A stretch of DNA of 64,000 nucleotides from Trichoderma breve (GCF_028502605.1 NC_079233.1:5518001-5582000); one strand, 5' to 3'; numbered from the stretch's first letter, positions 21,383 through 34,636 are shown. Notes: generated by a model not told the origin, from the sequence alone. Translations and numbers: made by a program.

Positions 21383-24300
21383 TGCGGTTGAAGACAGTCG
21401 AAGGAAATTATTATACTGGATTTAACGAGTGAAGCGGGTCGAGAGCGAGGACGCCGATGCGGATATGGATGGGTTTTGGGTGAGATCGAATGTGCCTGAT
21501 CTTGGATCTCAATCAAGGATGCAAGATATCAAGTAAATAGAGTAGAGAGCAAACAGTGGTAGGCAGAGGTTGTTGGCCACAGGATTGCGTCGTCGTCAAC
21601 GTCGCGGCTAGGCTGGTGTCTGGTCGTGGTCGTAGGCGGACAGCGTCGTCAGCTGCGGATGCGTAGGCCGCTGAAATTGCCACAGTGACTGAGACCACCC
21701 CTCAGCGTGCGCCAACTGGCCAGGCCTCGTGGATCCGGGGTTGGACCCTTTTTGTTTTCAAAATCCCTTGTCGCTGGGATCGACCGTCGAACTGGAAAGG
21801 GCGGTCGACGCTGCGAGTTTGAAGCCGTCGCCAGAGAATGAAGAGCGCTGGGCTGGTTCTGGTTGCAGAAATGAAAGCTGAGCAAGCATGAAAAAGAGGC
21901 AGACGGGGGGGCTTAGTGGAGGAAGTATGTGTCTCTTGGGGGTCGCCGGCCCTCTGGAGACGCAGCGCTGCAGCACATACAGGGCAGGGGAAATAAAGGG
22001 ACTAGCTGTGACTGTGGTACTAGTAGTGAAAGTGGTAGCACTGCTAGTGGCAGAGGGGGTGCCTCTTCCTCTTTGGAGCCACTGATGGCGGTTTACGCGT
22101 CAGCTGGCCAGTGCAGCCAATCACAGCCGCCGCCTGGCCCAGCACCAGGATTAGCTCTGCTCGGTGAGAGGAGCCCGACGCGGGTACCGTTACAAGGCGG
22201 CGAAGCCTGGGTACATGGGCGCTGAGGATGATGCAGACTGCAGAGAGACATTGAACTGGGGCGCAGAAGTCGGAATGGATGCGATCCATTGATCGCTACA
22301 TACAATGCTACTGTACTCCGTACAAGGCACGATATCCGTACCGACGATTACTGTAGTGCTAAAGGATCGATTCAATTAAGTTTATCCGTCTTATGGTGCT
22401 GTTGACAGGTATTCCGTGCTATCATTCAACTTCGGTACCGTCTGAAGAGTCACGTCGAGCAAAGATCAGACGGTAGGTACCATATGACTATATCGTTTCA
22501 CTCTATGCTTAATTTCTTACAACCTTCTTTGACCAAATTTTCTTTTGATTCTCTTTTTCTTGCTAAACAATGAATGGGCCAAGACCAAGACCCCAGGGTC
22601 CTCTGTTTCCCGGTTTCAGCATGCGTCATTCCATCTCAACGACACACGCGGCTGCCATTGCACGTACCTATACTCGTATTATACAGATGTCAACCCAGGG
22701 CGGAACAAGGGTCGGCCAGCCAGAAAGGGGAATAATTGCACGAGCAATTACGGAAGCCATATCGTACTGTACCTAGATCGCCCAGCCAGAATACGCACAG
22801 CGACGGCTGCTGCGGAGCGCGGCTCGCAAAGAATCTCCCAACCGTATCGCGATGCCCACATGCAACTTACACATCAATTGCAAAAAGCGCACAGGGAGGT
22901 ACCGCGGGCCTCGCGCTGGACAGCCCGCAAGTACCGGAACCTGGACCCTCCAGCACAGCGATGACGAGGCACGCAGCGCATGATGCGCCTTTCCCGTTTC
23001 TGCTGTGGCACAGCCGATGCCAAGATGCTAGCGTCATGGCTGCGCACACCCGTTTGCGCACTGTGTGCTGCCGCCGTGCCGCAGTCAGCCGGCGATGCTT
23101 CGTTGAGATGCGCTGCTGCGTTCTGTACGCTGGATACAGTGTTGTTGGACGGAGGCGATGCATTGCGCCTCCGTTTCGATATTTTCTTCCTCTCTTTTTT
23201 TTTTCTACTGTAAATGTTTTTTTCTTCGCGGCTGCGAGTCACCAGCTAGATGCAGCCCTTGTCGAGGCCAGAGCCGCTAGCCGCAAAAGGTACTAACTTG
23301 CTACTAATAATGCGGCATACGAACACTCTCCGGACTATTCCTGGCCCTTTCGTATATACGATCTGCGAATTTTATGGACGCTATCCGTTTCAGACGTTGG
23401 GATTGTCTCTTTTATTGTTCTTGTTTTTTCAAGTTTTCACAATTGTTCTTGCGCCGTCTTCCCCTCTCTAATTTCCTATTGTAGAAGTCTGGAGTGGTTG
23501 TGATCAGCAATCCCCGCCACCTCAACAAGCGACTTCTCGCCTCTCTCTGCACATCTCGAGGCCTCTGGAAAATCTCCCGTTGAAAACGTATCGGAAACTA
23601 ATTGATCATCGGAGCGGGAGAACGCGGCAGTGTTGGCTTTTGCTTGGAGCCGCAGTAGAATTTGCACTTCCGGTGATACAGTAAACGGTATGCATATCGA
23701 CACTGTATGATTAGTACTCCGTCAGGCGGCTATTCGACCCTCGCGCAAACGTCCAAAGGGGGCTTCCACTCTAATAATCAGCCTTGCGTTTCCCCGTTCC
23801 TGTTCCTGGGCTTTGCACTGCCAAAACGGCCCCTCCGCCAGCATGGCCATAAGAATGGAGGCCTTGTGGAAAGATCGTGAACTTTCCATATACTCTACTT
23901 CGATCGTGAACTGCACCTCGCATTACATAAGGTGGTTTATAGTAAGTACCACGGTACAACACCAAAAAGAGCAGTGAGATCTTGAACCCCCTCAACTGAA
24001 CAACCCAAAATACTATTAGCGTTTCTTTCCTGCAAGAGTATCACGCCCCATTCTTCTAGACACCCAAAGCCTCTTCTCTTTTATCCATCTCCCACTGTCT
24101 ATTCAGCATAATTCTCATAATTCAAAAGACACAAACCCGCCAGAGATATGTCTTTGATTGCTGACTCTTTCTTCCTCTTCTGTAAAGCCCAAAATCTCAT
24201 CAGGGCTCCAGCTCAGCTTCGAGACTGGGTCCCGGATCCGGAAGCTAAAAGACAAGGGCATTTCGATCCCCAAAAGACAAACAACTAAACATGCCTTCAT

Positions 24301-26156
24301 CCAATCACATCCTCGCCAAACAATTTTTCATTTCTACGTCCACAGCTGGGGCGTGGTGTTAGGGGTGCGAGGCCGCGTCATCCGCCTATTGCGCTCTATG
24401 GGGGCTTGCGTACTACAACGTCCAATCGCCACTCCACGCCTACACAGACCCAGACGACAAAAGCCGTGCAAATCAATTATACAGAGACATTGCCCACTGC
24501 GGTTAGCGGACAAGCTCGTTGAGGCTCGATAAGCATTCTTGGCTTTTGCGGTAGACACGATGAGGAAACTACCACGCGAAACCCACCCTAAAAGAGGCAG
24601 AATATACGAGCGTATCGAGTCCGTGTTCGTACTGGAAAGGAACCTCCAAGTCTTGCACGCATGGAGCTTGGAAAACGGACCGTTGTACATCCAGCTTGAC
24701 AAATGGTCCGCGGCTAGCAACAAGAGGGAATCGTGACGGCAGTCTCTCGTTGACATTGTCGGTGTGAAGAAGCTTTTCCGTCTTCATTGAGGCTACAACG
24801 TTAAAGCTTGACGGCCCCGAAAGCCAGCTAGAATCATACGCTCTTCAACCCACAACCCAAAGGCGGATCTAGGTCCACTACTTTCCACCAACGGCTGGTC
24901 CATGGGGGTTTACTAAGGCATGAGTATATTACGGAGTAACACGTTGACATATCGAATGCTACCACGACACTCGACTTGAGTTTGCCCTGCATTTTCCCCA
25001 TCACCCTCGCATGAACTTTTGTTTACTACCGTCCTGCTAATTTACCAGACATTGGATGAATGGACTAGATTCATACAGTACCATCTCATCTACTTACCAC
25101 CTCACTTCTCTTCTTAGACGCATGGCCACCTCACAGGGCCACGATATCATGATTCTCATCGAACTCTATCGTACTACAAAGGGCCACATCATTAACCGAA
25201 ATATCAATACTTCATGCTTCCTAACCCATGCTACTCAGCCCATGAGCCCTGCATGATTCACATTCGTCATGAGCCCTCGCTCCACAAGGCTCTTATCTGA
25301 CGCCCAATTTCCACAGCCTACCAGGTACCAGGACACAACGACTAATATTTATTGGAATGTATTCGTACAGTACTTAGCAGATACCTTGTACAAGGCTACG
25401 ACATGGCTAGAGCACCCGGCCACCCTGCTTTAAGCGCGGCTTTTTCGAAGGGGACGCGCGTTAACTGGATCTCGCCCCCTGTCCTGCCCGGACGTCGTCG
25501 TCGTCCGTCTCACGCCAGGATCGTGGTCTCCATCTTTTCCCATATTCAAGTTCGTTAGGGCGGAACGTAGACTGGCTTGTGACGTTAATTAATGATTCCT
25601 GTGACCAACAGGTTTTCCGTGTATACCATGGTTGGCGTCTCTTCGTAAACGAATTAGTGGACGTGCGTATATACTGTGTAACAAGGAGCTGCGGACTCGG
25701 ATGAACACTCCCTATTCTTTCAACGAGGATTTCTTATTTCAACCTAAGATACTACCTTAATAAAAGCTTTGTTTTATCCCTTGTGCCTAAAGGGGGATTC
25801 AAAAGTGATGCTATACCGGTGGAGTGTCAACACGCAGCATTACGCATCAACCCATCCATTCTTCGTTTCGTAAGCACACAACTTTTCCATCACCACCTCA
25901 CATCTACTCATCATCCAGAAGCAATCTCATAAAGCAAAATTAACATTTCAACTCCTTTCTATATGCCACGAGCCTCAACTAGCACTTTTGTAGACATCAG
26001 CAAACCCAGCCCTAAATCACTCTTTGATATGTACTTGGTGATCCTGAAAAAGAACCCAACCCCCCGTTCTGTTCTGTCACATTGCTCGCCCATGCCATGC
26101 CAATTCCATCTCCCGTTTTTTTCGTCGTAAACAGCCTCCTGCCATTAAAAATTTTT
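21383..26156. other. 4.8 kb gene-poor region
   Basis: Between the PNG1 promoter and the UTP4 3' end. Candidate frames at 22545-22964, 22736-23296, 24158-24532 and 24334-24756 either lack an ATG or show composition of random translation (many Cys, Ser, Arg, no conserved blocks). Several short STRs and a C-rich leader near 25861-25990 exist. No transposon ends, target duplications or tRNA were seen. Long non-coding RNA or decayed sequence remain possible. Confidence 0.45.
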
Positions 26157-28882
26157 TCACCTCTCCCATTCCTCCCCGGCATAATATCTCTCGGGCATCT
26201 CCACATCCCACACTGGTCTCTCCACTAGCGCAACCTCCAGAGGCTGGTCTGCAGCGTTGAGGGATACGATACCAAGAACTGGGCGGTACTTGTAGGTTAT
26301 CCACCAGCTCTTTCGGTCAGTTCCCGCCTCTTGCTCCCCCGTGCCATTGGCATTGCCGTTGGCGTTGCGAAGCTGGGCCAGGTCGCCCTCGGGGGCATCA
26401 GCCATGTCGTCGTCACTCTCACTGCCATCATCGTGGGGAGAGGTGGTATCCACGTCGATATTCACCCACTGCCCGTCCACGTACTTGCCAATACGGTGCG
26501 GTGCAAGATTTTCACGGGTCATTTTGCCTCCGGCACCACTAGTATGGCCGGTTCTCTTGCGCTTTGTCCCGGTCTGGGCTCCATGGCTGATGACGACGGC
26601 GTCGCTTTCTAAAGTAGGCTTGGGCAGGTCTTGGGCAGTGTCGAGCATCAGGAGGAACGAGATACCGTAGACCCAGAGGCGGGATCCCTGCCACAAAGCA
26701 CCTTTGGCCAAGTCTAGCAGGTCCTGCACGGCCGCCGGGAGGGCTTTCCGGGGGTGTCTGCGTGACCATGGTGTGAGAGAGCCTTGGAGAGGATGGAATG
26801 TCAAGACGTTCCACGAGGCCGTAACGGCAGCGAGGGTGTAGTCCTTGATGGCATCCACTCCGCCTTCGCTTGCATCTCCAGAGGGTACGTCTTCCGAGAA
26901 TGACAAGACAACGGGAGTTGAGGGTAGCTTGGGCAGCAGGTTTGCGCTCGGGTTGCGAATCCAGCGGCGGTTCGTGCTGCTAGCTTGGCCCTCCTCGTCA
27001 TCCGAGGAGTCACTCTCACTGTCACTGTCGTTGTCTGAGGACTGTGCCGCGTCATTTGCTCCATCCCCTTCCATCTTTTCCTGCATATTCTCATCGGGGC
27101 CGCGTAAGACCCAGGTGTCAATGTAACCGGCAATGTCAGCAACCGCAACCATCTTCGAGTCGGCAGTGAATGAGATGTGAGTGATATTTCTCTCATAGCT
27201 TCTTAGCCCGCCGTTCTTGATGTATCGTGGAATATGGCGCCGGAGACGGGGGAGCCGCTGCAAGTGGATGGCGAGTTGTGACGAGTTCTCCGAATCATTG
27301 ACCTCTTCGAGACTAGCCATGATAACTCGAGAGCCCTCTTTGATAGCACAGAGCCATTTCCCATCTGGAGAAAGCCGCACCTGTGAGGCGCCGGCATTCT
27401 TCAGCTTCTCTGGGAGTTCAACTGCGGATAGCTTGACGTCCGAAGGCTTAATCGGATCTTGATGCTCTAGCCGGAAGGCTTTCATATCCGTTGCTGTAGA
27501 CACGATGAGGAAGGTTCCCTCTGGGTTGATCGTAGCAGAGCTGATGTTGGAGTCGCCCTTGACAACAATCGTCTTGAGAAGTTTGCGGTTCTGGTTGATA
27601 TCAACTTCTTCTCCTCCAGCCACGTTGAATATTTCCGTAGCAGGCTTTCGCAGAGCCCAGATGTGAACCTCTCTATCCCACCAGCTAGTGATGAATCTTG
27701 CCTTTTGTGCGCTCGAAATGGGGGGCTGTTGTGGGAGATTGCTGATTGTTCGGTGGTTTTCGCGGCCCATTTCTCTCAGGGGAACCAGCATGAGGTTTGC
27801 ATCCGGCCCTGTGTAGAACGTCAGTCGGTCTAAATCCATGAGTGTTTTGTCTGTTTGACCGCCATCATCTTACCTCCAGTAATTACGACACTCGTGCGTC
27901 CATGCTCAAACGATGCCATTGTCTTGACATCGTGGTCGTGATACCTTCTCCCCCAAACCTTGGCCCAGCGGTTGCCGGTGCCAGTATTCTGCTTGTACAG
28001 GACAGTACGACGATCCATTCCTCCACTTGTGATGGTCGTTCCATCGGCACTGATGGCAAGACTGAGGACATCCTGTTTGTGACTCTGCAGTCTCTGAGAC
28101 TGTGTGTAGGTCTTTCCATCCCAGATGCAGACTTGACCCGTAGAATCCGCCGAGACAATATTACCGTTGGGCAGGCACTTGACCGACCACACGATGATAT
28201 CTTTGGAGCCTCCAGCCAGATCTGCTCCTAGCGTCATATGGCGAAGCATATGGCCCTTTGTAACGTCGTAGATTCGGATGGTGCTGTCTGAGCATCCCAC
28301 GACTGCAATTTTGCGTGACTGGAACGTGATACTGACCATCTGGGCCTTTTTCGTAGGGGATCGCACAACGACTCGTTGGAAGCGCAGGTCATCATCCTCG
28401 ATCGAATACATGGCAAGCTCGCCATCAATCGTGCCGGCAATCAGCTTGTTGGAGTGCAGATCGTCTGATGCACCGCTCAGAGCCGGAGGCTGCACAGCGA
28501 GACACCAGATGTCGCCGTGCTGTCCGCTGGCATGTCTCTTGGGTTTGCCTTTTTCGAGATCCCACTCGGTCACCGTAGACGTGTATCCAATACTAAAGAG
28601 ACGCGACTTGCCCACAGCGATCTTTCCATCACCCAGATCCTGATCAGGCTCGTTGACCCAGACAAGGCCATCAATGCTGCGATCCTTGCCGCCGCGAATG
28701 ACCAGCTCCTGGTGCCATGTTCCACTTGAAGGGTTCCAGATCTCAATGTCACCGTTGGCTCGTCCAACAGCCAATCGCGCGACAGAGCCTTGCTTCGCAG
28801 ACTTGGTCTTGGGGTGCGAGAAGGCTACGGCGTTGACAGCCGACGGCTTGTAGGGCACAAACCGGCAGCGATGGATATCCAT
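26157..28882 (-). CDS. utp4: UTP4 (cirhin), small-subunit processome WD40 protein
   Basis: Component of the t-UTP/UtpA complex that binds the 5' external transcribed spacer of pre-rRNA in the nucleolus and is needed for 18S rRNA production. Exon 1 is 28882-27874 and exon 2 is 27808-26157, giving 886 residues. The intron has a GTAAGA donor, an ACTGAC branch and a CAG acceptor. The N-terminus MDIHRCRFVPYKPSAVNAVA is the characteristic Utp4/cirhin start. Two WD40 propellers follow: repeats are recognisable as IEIWN, VTEWD, IRIYD, VCIWD in the first and VHIWALRKP, YIDTWVL in the second. An acidic, Ser-rich insert (NDSDSESDSSDDEEG) separates late blades. The C-terminus PVWDVEMPERYYAGEEWER resembles other fungal Utp4. 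Length agrees with fungal homologues (about 880). Confidence 0.92.
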
Positions 28883-29934
28883 GGTGGCGATGGATCCAAT
28901 TCACCGTCGTCTATTGATGCTGGTTGAATCGAATGCCAGCGTCTGACGCGTTTTCAGACACCGAAATCCGCCCAAGTTGTGGAAGGTGAAGCGCAACGCT
29001 GTCGGCCGTGATGCTGCAAGAAAAAAAAAAGTGCCAGCCTCGTCCAGAAATTTTTTAGAGCTGGCGAATTAAGCAGCGGCCCATGCACGGCTGCCCCTCC
29101 ACCCCACCAATTATCGGTCTCTGCCAGCGCCTTGTCCGCCGCCAGGGCATTTTTTGTTCCCTATAAGAACGGCGTAAATTTCATTGTCAAACACAACATA
29201 TTGGTAGTGTGCAATTTTATTGCATTCTGATATCTATCCGATGTTCGTAACTCTCACATAGGTTTTTATTCTGAATATGCAGCTCTGTAGATTACTGTCA
29301 AGTACGACATGTTGAATCGTTTTGTAGGTAGCCTCGCCTCGCTATCGATAGCCCCACACTGTTGCCGATATCTACAGGGACTGAGGTACCTACATCCGTT
29401 TTCTACCAGACTTCTCTTCTTATTATTGCTTGGCGTCTTTCACTATACAGCGAGCTGCATTTTCACTAAATGTATTTGACAGTCATGAAAATGACACTAA
29501 GACGATTGACAAAAAAGAATGGTACAGCGCACACCTCGGGAAGATAAAAACGACGTGTCTGCTCTTTATAAAACTGGTAATACAAACACCAAACATGATA
29601 CCCATCAGCCACCTTCTTCGCAGCTGCTTCTTTGAAAGCATCCAATTTCTGTCTTGTAGGTGATTTCGCAGGAGAGTTGCCAAATGTTGTGCTCTCTCAA
29701 CAATTATGAGAAAGGAGCCGCCCATGTTTAGCGAGGCATCTACATTCCCTTCTCTAGCCTATTCTCCTCCTCCTTCTGCTTCTAAACAATCCTGTCTTCT
29801 ACATCTTGTCTGTTCCATACTCCGAACATCGACAAATTCTTGGGGGCTTCTTTTTGGGATCCATTTTTGGTTGCTCTTTTGGAAGCATCTTAACTCATCC
29901 TTGATCGATTTATAAACACCAAACTCTCACCACC
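28883..29934. promoter_or_regulatory. divergent intergenic region, UTP4 / WSC gene
   Basis: About 1 kb. A pyrimidine-rich stretch at 29755-29880 precedes the WSC gene. TTTATAAAC at 29909-29917 is only about 20 bp before the ATG. No gene seen. Confidence 0.4.
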
Positions 29935-32218
29935 ATGGCGAGTCCACCTCCCGAAAGCAATGACTTCAACTGGTCACCAAACAGGCTCTCAGTTATCCGG
30001 CGGAGGGCCTTGGTCCTCGCTGGTTTTTGTCTACTCACCTTCTGTTCAACTGTATTTGTCAAAGTTGTTACAGTCGGGACGATAGGACTTGAGCAACAGG
30101 GCCTCATGAAGCGACAGTTTCAGCTCGGTGGATTGCTAGGAGGCATGTTTAGAGAGGTAAGTCGTCATCATGGGCGCCATATATTCTGCGCTATTTTGAG
30201 ATGAGCATGTCTAAGTTTGACTGAATATACAAAAGGTAAATGGTGCAAAATCTCTCGAAATACCATCAACCGCAGAGTCTGTGCAGCAAGATTCCACCAC
30301 TACTTCATGGATGTCAAGTCACACAGTCGGGATACCCACATTGGCAAGTCATACTCTCGAATCTTCAAAGACAACCACAGAGATTACGGGGTCAAATATC
30401 TCTCCTGGTGACCCCAATAATCTGCTGGATATCTTGGCGGCGGCAGTGAAACAGGCGATCAAAGATTCAGAAAAGCTCCCATCCACAGCACCGAATCATC
30501 TTCAGAAGAGCGTTCTATCCGATTTGATCGCAGGTCAGTCATTTGCGGCACCACTTTCAGCAGACTCATCGATATCTCTCCCTTTTCAGACGTCTCTTTC
30601 AAACTCTATGGGAATTCTTCCGACTCCCTCGGTCAGGATCCTTGGTGGGCTCTCAGCGGATGACTTAACATTACGAATGCACACTGCACGAGCAATTGCA
30701 GAGGTGCCCCCGTCAGGATTTTCGACTGGTGGCCCTTCTTTTTTGAGCGAAGTGTCAAATATTGTTGCAGAAATATCGGACATTGATCCAATAGCGGCTG
30801 CCAAGCTCACAGACACGGTACTCGATGCTCTTCATGTGAATCCGTCCGCCATTGCTTCAGCAGTACCAAAAGTCGCAAATCAGGTTTCTCTTCCAGCTGC
30901 GGATCTGCTCCCACTTATCATTCCTGCCGTTGCTCAGGCTATGGATCAGCCTCTACCTCCGATACCTTCCGTAAGCACATTGGATATGGTGGAAACGTTA
31001 GACAAGGTCCTCCAGCAAGGAACAACAGTCATCAATGATCTCAGCAGAGCCCTTGAAGATATCACTGATCCATCGCTCCTAGCAGTTGTCAATCAGGTTG
31101 CTATGATCGTCAGTGATGTTGCCGACTATTTGGATAAGCCCCTTTGTGCCGTTGATCAAGTCCTGGACGGGGTTTCTTTTGACGCAGTCATACCTTGTGC
31201 TTCAGCCGAAGCCGGGTCTCTTACTTCAGTCGGCCAACTCACAACATTGGCTGCACCTGTGTTGCCTGGGCCAACGTCTCATTCTAACTCAGGAGAAGTC
31301 ACGACTCCTGCACCACCTAGTCCATACTCATCCAAGCCTGCAGCTGCAAGTCCGACCAAAATGAACAGTCCATCTCCTGCAAATGAAGGAAACGGAGGCA
31401 GCCCTGCATCAAACAATGGTGCCCCCGCCGGAACTACACCAGCCAGCCCATCGTGTCCCACGTGTCCATCTTGCGATCAGTGTGCTCCCAAGATCTGCTC
31501 TATACAGGGCTCCGAGGACCCAAGTGCCCACCAACCTCCTGATCCTTCAAAAGGGCCTTGTCCTGGAAAGGGTTTCAAATGTGCTGAATGTCTTGACGGC
31601 TGGTTTTGCCCTCCGCAAGAGACACCAGCGCAAGTTGCTCCTTGCGGAGTTGGATGGCCATGCTATCACTGTCCAGAAGGCTGGTTCTGTGCCTCGACGG
31701 CAACACCTATCCCAACGCCTCCTCCAAGTTCCGTGGCAGGACTGCCCTCAGGGATTATAAGCACAGGTGGTGCTACAACTCCAACGATACTTCCAAATAC
31801 TGGTGACCTTCCAGACGACTGGACCCAACTAGGGTGTTTTCAAGATGCCATTTCCCGAATATTACTTGGCGCCAAACCCGTGGATTATCTTCAGGGAGAT
31901 ATGTCTACCAAGGAATGTGTAGACCACTGCATTTCAAGTGGATATATGTTTGCTGGAACAGAGAATGGCAGGGAATGTTGGTGTGGAGCTTCCATCCGTG
32001 ATGATGCCGTGCGGCTTCCTCAATCTCAGTGCGGAAAGCCGTGTCAAGGCCAGCCCACAGAGGCCTGTGGTGGCAGCTGGGCTATAGATGTGTTCTTGTG
32101 CTCGGATAAATCTGAGTCTCACCAAAAGCTACCTGGGAAATCTACTGGTGGCTTCATGTTCCGACTCCTATCCAACTTCAAAAGCAACAATGGGAATGCA
32201 CATCACCAGTCTTTCTAG
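29935..32218 (+). CDS. WSC-domain membrane protein with Cys-rich repeats
   Basis: Exon 1 is 29935-30156 and exon 2 is 30236-32218, giving 734 residues. The intron has a GTAAGT donor and AAG acceptor and keeps frame. Residues 22-24 are RRR, followed by one hydrophobic segment (about 25-47). This predicts a type II signal anchor with the rest outside, although a cleaved signal peptide is possible. Residues 100-400 are helical and Ser/Pro-rich; 400-480 are Pro/Ser/Thr-rich, likely O-glycosylated. Two similar Cys modules follow, CAECLDGWFC (523-532) and CYHCPEGWFC (550-559). A WSC domain spans about 603-696 (LGCFQD, GRECWCGASI, PCQGQPTEACGG). WSC domains bind glycans in wall sensors and secreted enzymes. 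No C-terminal membrane helix is present, so it is not a classic Wsc sensor. Confidence 0.85.
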
Positions 32219-33592
32219 ACTGCCGCACAGGTCTTTGGTTGTGAGACAAGAACAATCCCTTTTGTCGAAAAACCGTCGAGAGATACTGTGGATTGTAGTT
32301 ATTTGTCGATTAATATTTCTAGCGTTATGGAGGCGTTTGATATGGTTCAGGCAAGCTGACGTCTTTGTCCCGGAGGGTTTCTAATATCATACTGAACATC
32401 ATTTCAACTGTGGGCAAGATGTGTATAGTATAATCTATTTCTTATGGTGAAGTTTAGCTAAATTAGAGTAGCTGCCGAGAAATATCAGATTGCTTATTTA
32501 AACACCTTGGTCATTTTTGTGTCTATAACCGTATAGACTGGCTGTTTACTGTTGAATGGGCATAATGGTTCTCTCTTGGGGATACCGAGGATCTGGACAT
32601 GGTAAAAATAAAGCTTCGGTTTAACAAAACGCGGCTGATAAGTCAAATGCCACCATTTCACTTTATTCAAGGAGCCAAACGCCATTAGCCCGTTGAGCCA
32701 AAAGGCATGAATCATGTGTGGACAGCCAAACTGACACGTGCATCAAGGTTCTGCGGGACACGCAGTGTGTGCGCAAAAATTACCAGATCTGTATCTAGCT
32801 GCTAGGGAGATGCGGATAAGCTCTTGAACTGGTAGGCTTGAGTGTTTGCACATGCAGAGAGCGGATGGCTAATTCTTTCACGAGGGACTGGCCCATTCAG
32901 GTATTACCCTATGGGAGAATGATTGCAAATTGCATGCGGAATATGTGAATGCAACCCTCTTTTTTTGGCCTTCTAAAAATACCTTCAATTACGAGTTTGT
33001 GTCACCATTAATTGATGCCCAACTTGGTTGTTTATTCAGTGCACTCAGTTGTGATGGTGGTGGCATTCCAATATATTGGTCTATAAAGCTAGGATGAAAC
33101 ATATTTCGGGTGGTGTTACCGTGTAGTGGTTGCTGCAGACTAGGCGAATACGACACAATTGTCAATAAATAGATTTGGGGTAGTACATATGAAGTCGGAC
33201 ATTTTTTTGGTCAATCCGTGTTACTTGAATATTCTACAGCTCACCTTCATTGGACAGCTGATACCAAAATACCAGCGCGAAGATTTACCTTTCCATGCGG
33301 GTGGTAAAGTATGTGATACAGAGCAGCCACCTACCCTACACCAAAATCCTCAATGTCGGCGCTTTTTACCACCACACCCAAGCTTCTTGGCGAGAAATAC
33401 TATCCAACGAAAGTTACGCTGCAGTAAGAAATTGCTGCTGTGCGCCAGGGGCATGAAAGAGGACAAGAAAAAAAGTCACCGAAGCAAATAGTTCACGATT
33501 ATCACGACCGACTCATCCGTGTGATGCTTTGTCAGACGGTAGACGTGAAGTCAGACATTTACCGAGGTTATGGTGCTCGGACTAAGGGAGCG

Positions 33593-34636
33593 TCATCTTG
33601 GGTTCTCCATAACACCAAGCATATAAAACCACCAAGCGCCGAACCTACCACCAAAAACTAGTGGTTTTGCTGGCGTATTTCTTAGATTCAGAATTGGGGT
33701 ACAGAGGAGGTAGAGCATCACCGGCACGATGTTCAACCGCCACTTGTTCGGCTTGGCAGCGGTAATCGCTGGAGGAGACGCGGAAGGCATGGAACTGCAG
33801 TGAGCAACGACACAGCCATGCAGTGAGACCCACGACCACGCGCGTCCTCGGGAGCATATCTGGGAACCGACCGGATAACGGCATCTCAGGACACGAGGAT
33901 CGTCTGCATTGTGTACAGGTCGAATGCGGGTTGAAGTCAGCAGGCGCGAAACCCCATCATCTCTGTATAAGCTGTATTTACAGCCCGAAAATCTCGTAGA
34001 TTTGTTTCGAACGGCATCTGTGTAGCTCGAGGCGTGGACGCCGGAGATTTCTGCAAGTCCGGGTAGCGTCTCTCGGAAATCTTTTAGGCAGTCTTGGCTT
34101 TTATTTCGTTTTGGCAGCAAAACCTCATATTGCCATGGATCGAATCGTACGAGGGCGCAGCCACCCCACGTTTTGGCTAGTTCGATAAACAGCCCATTTC
34201 CCGCTCAGCCGACCGGACTCCATCGACACCGTCTCCTTGGGTATTGCGGGTAGCAAGCCGTAGCAGGACTCCGTAATGATTGTTTCGTGCGGGGAAGTCG
34301 ATGCTGGGGAAGCGGGTTGGAGACATAAATCTCGACAGCCAGAGATCCCGAACGCCGAGTCTGGGGAATAAGATGCTTAGATGCGCTAGAGTTGATAGCG
34401 GACTGCCATTTGCGGGGGAATCGGAGCCATGGTATATTTTTGGGACGTAGTAGCAGTTGTATTAACCCTTTCATCCCAGCAAAAAAGATGCGTTGTCCAA
34501 CCTGGACCATTTCATCATGGCTAGTTGATCGATCTGGCAGGTCGAGGATCTGCCCCCAATGACAACTTTGTCCGCCGTAGTGAGAGGGGCAAGGTCGCCG
34601 ATGGCTGGGAGCTAGCAGGTCATGACACCAAGACCA
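33593..34636 (-). pseudogene. long open frame broken by one TGA, unknown product
   Basis: One reading frame on the minus strand stays open from 34636 to the stop at 33593, 347 codons, except for a single TGA at 34207-34205. Random sequence of this base composition would carry roughly 16 stops. The frame has an internal ATG at 34510 (MVQVGQRIFFAGMKG) and, after the TGA, a stretch with coding character (LFIELAKTWGGCALVRFDPW). I do not recognise the product. No good intron (GT...AG with branch site) removes the TGA; the available donors are weak. It may be a decayed gene, a gene with an atypical intron, or an unusually lucky random frame. Confidence 0.35.

Noticed and set aside
22736..23296. 186-residue frame in the PNG1-UTP4 gap
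   Set aside because: It begins at a TTG, has no recognisable domain, and its composition is rich in Cys and Arg as in random translation.
24158..24756. Overlapping frames on both strands of 120-140 residues
   Set aside because: Neither shows a domain, conserved block or plausible splice continuation; one has no neighbouring promoter signal.
29909..29917. TTTATAAAC as TATA box of the WSC gene
   Set aside because: It lies only about 20 bp before the ATG, so a transcript started from it would lack the start codon. Kept only as a note.
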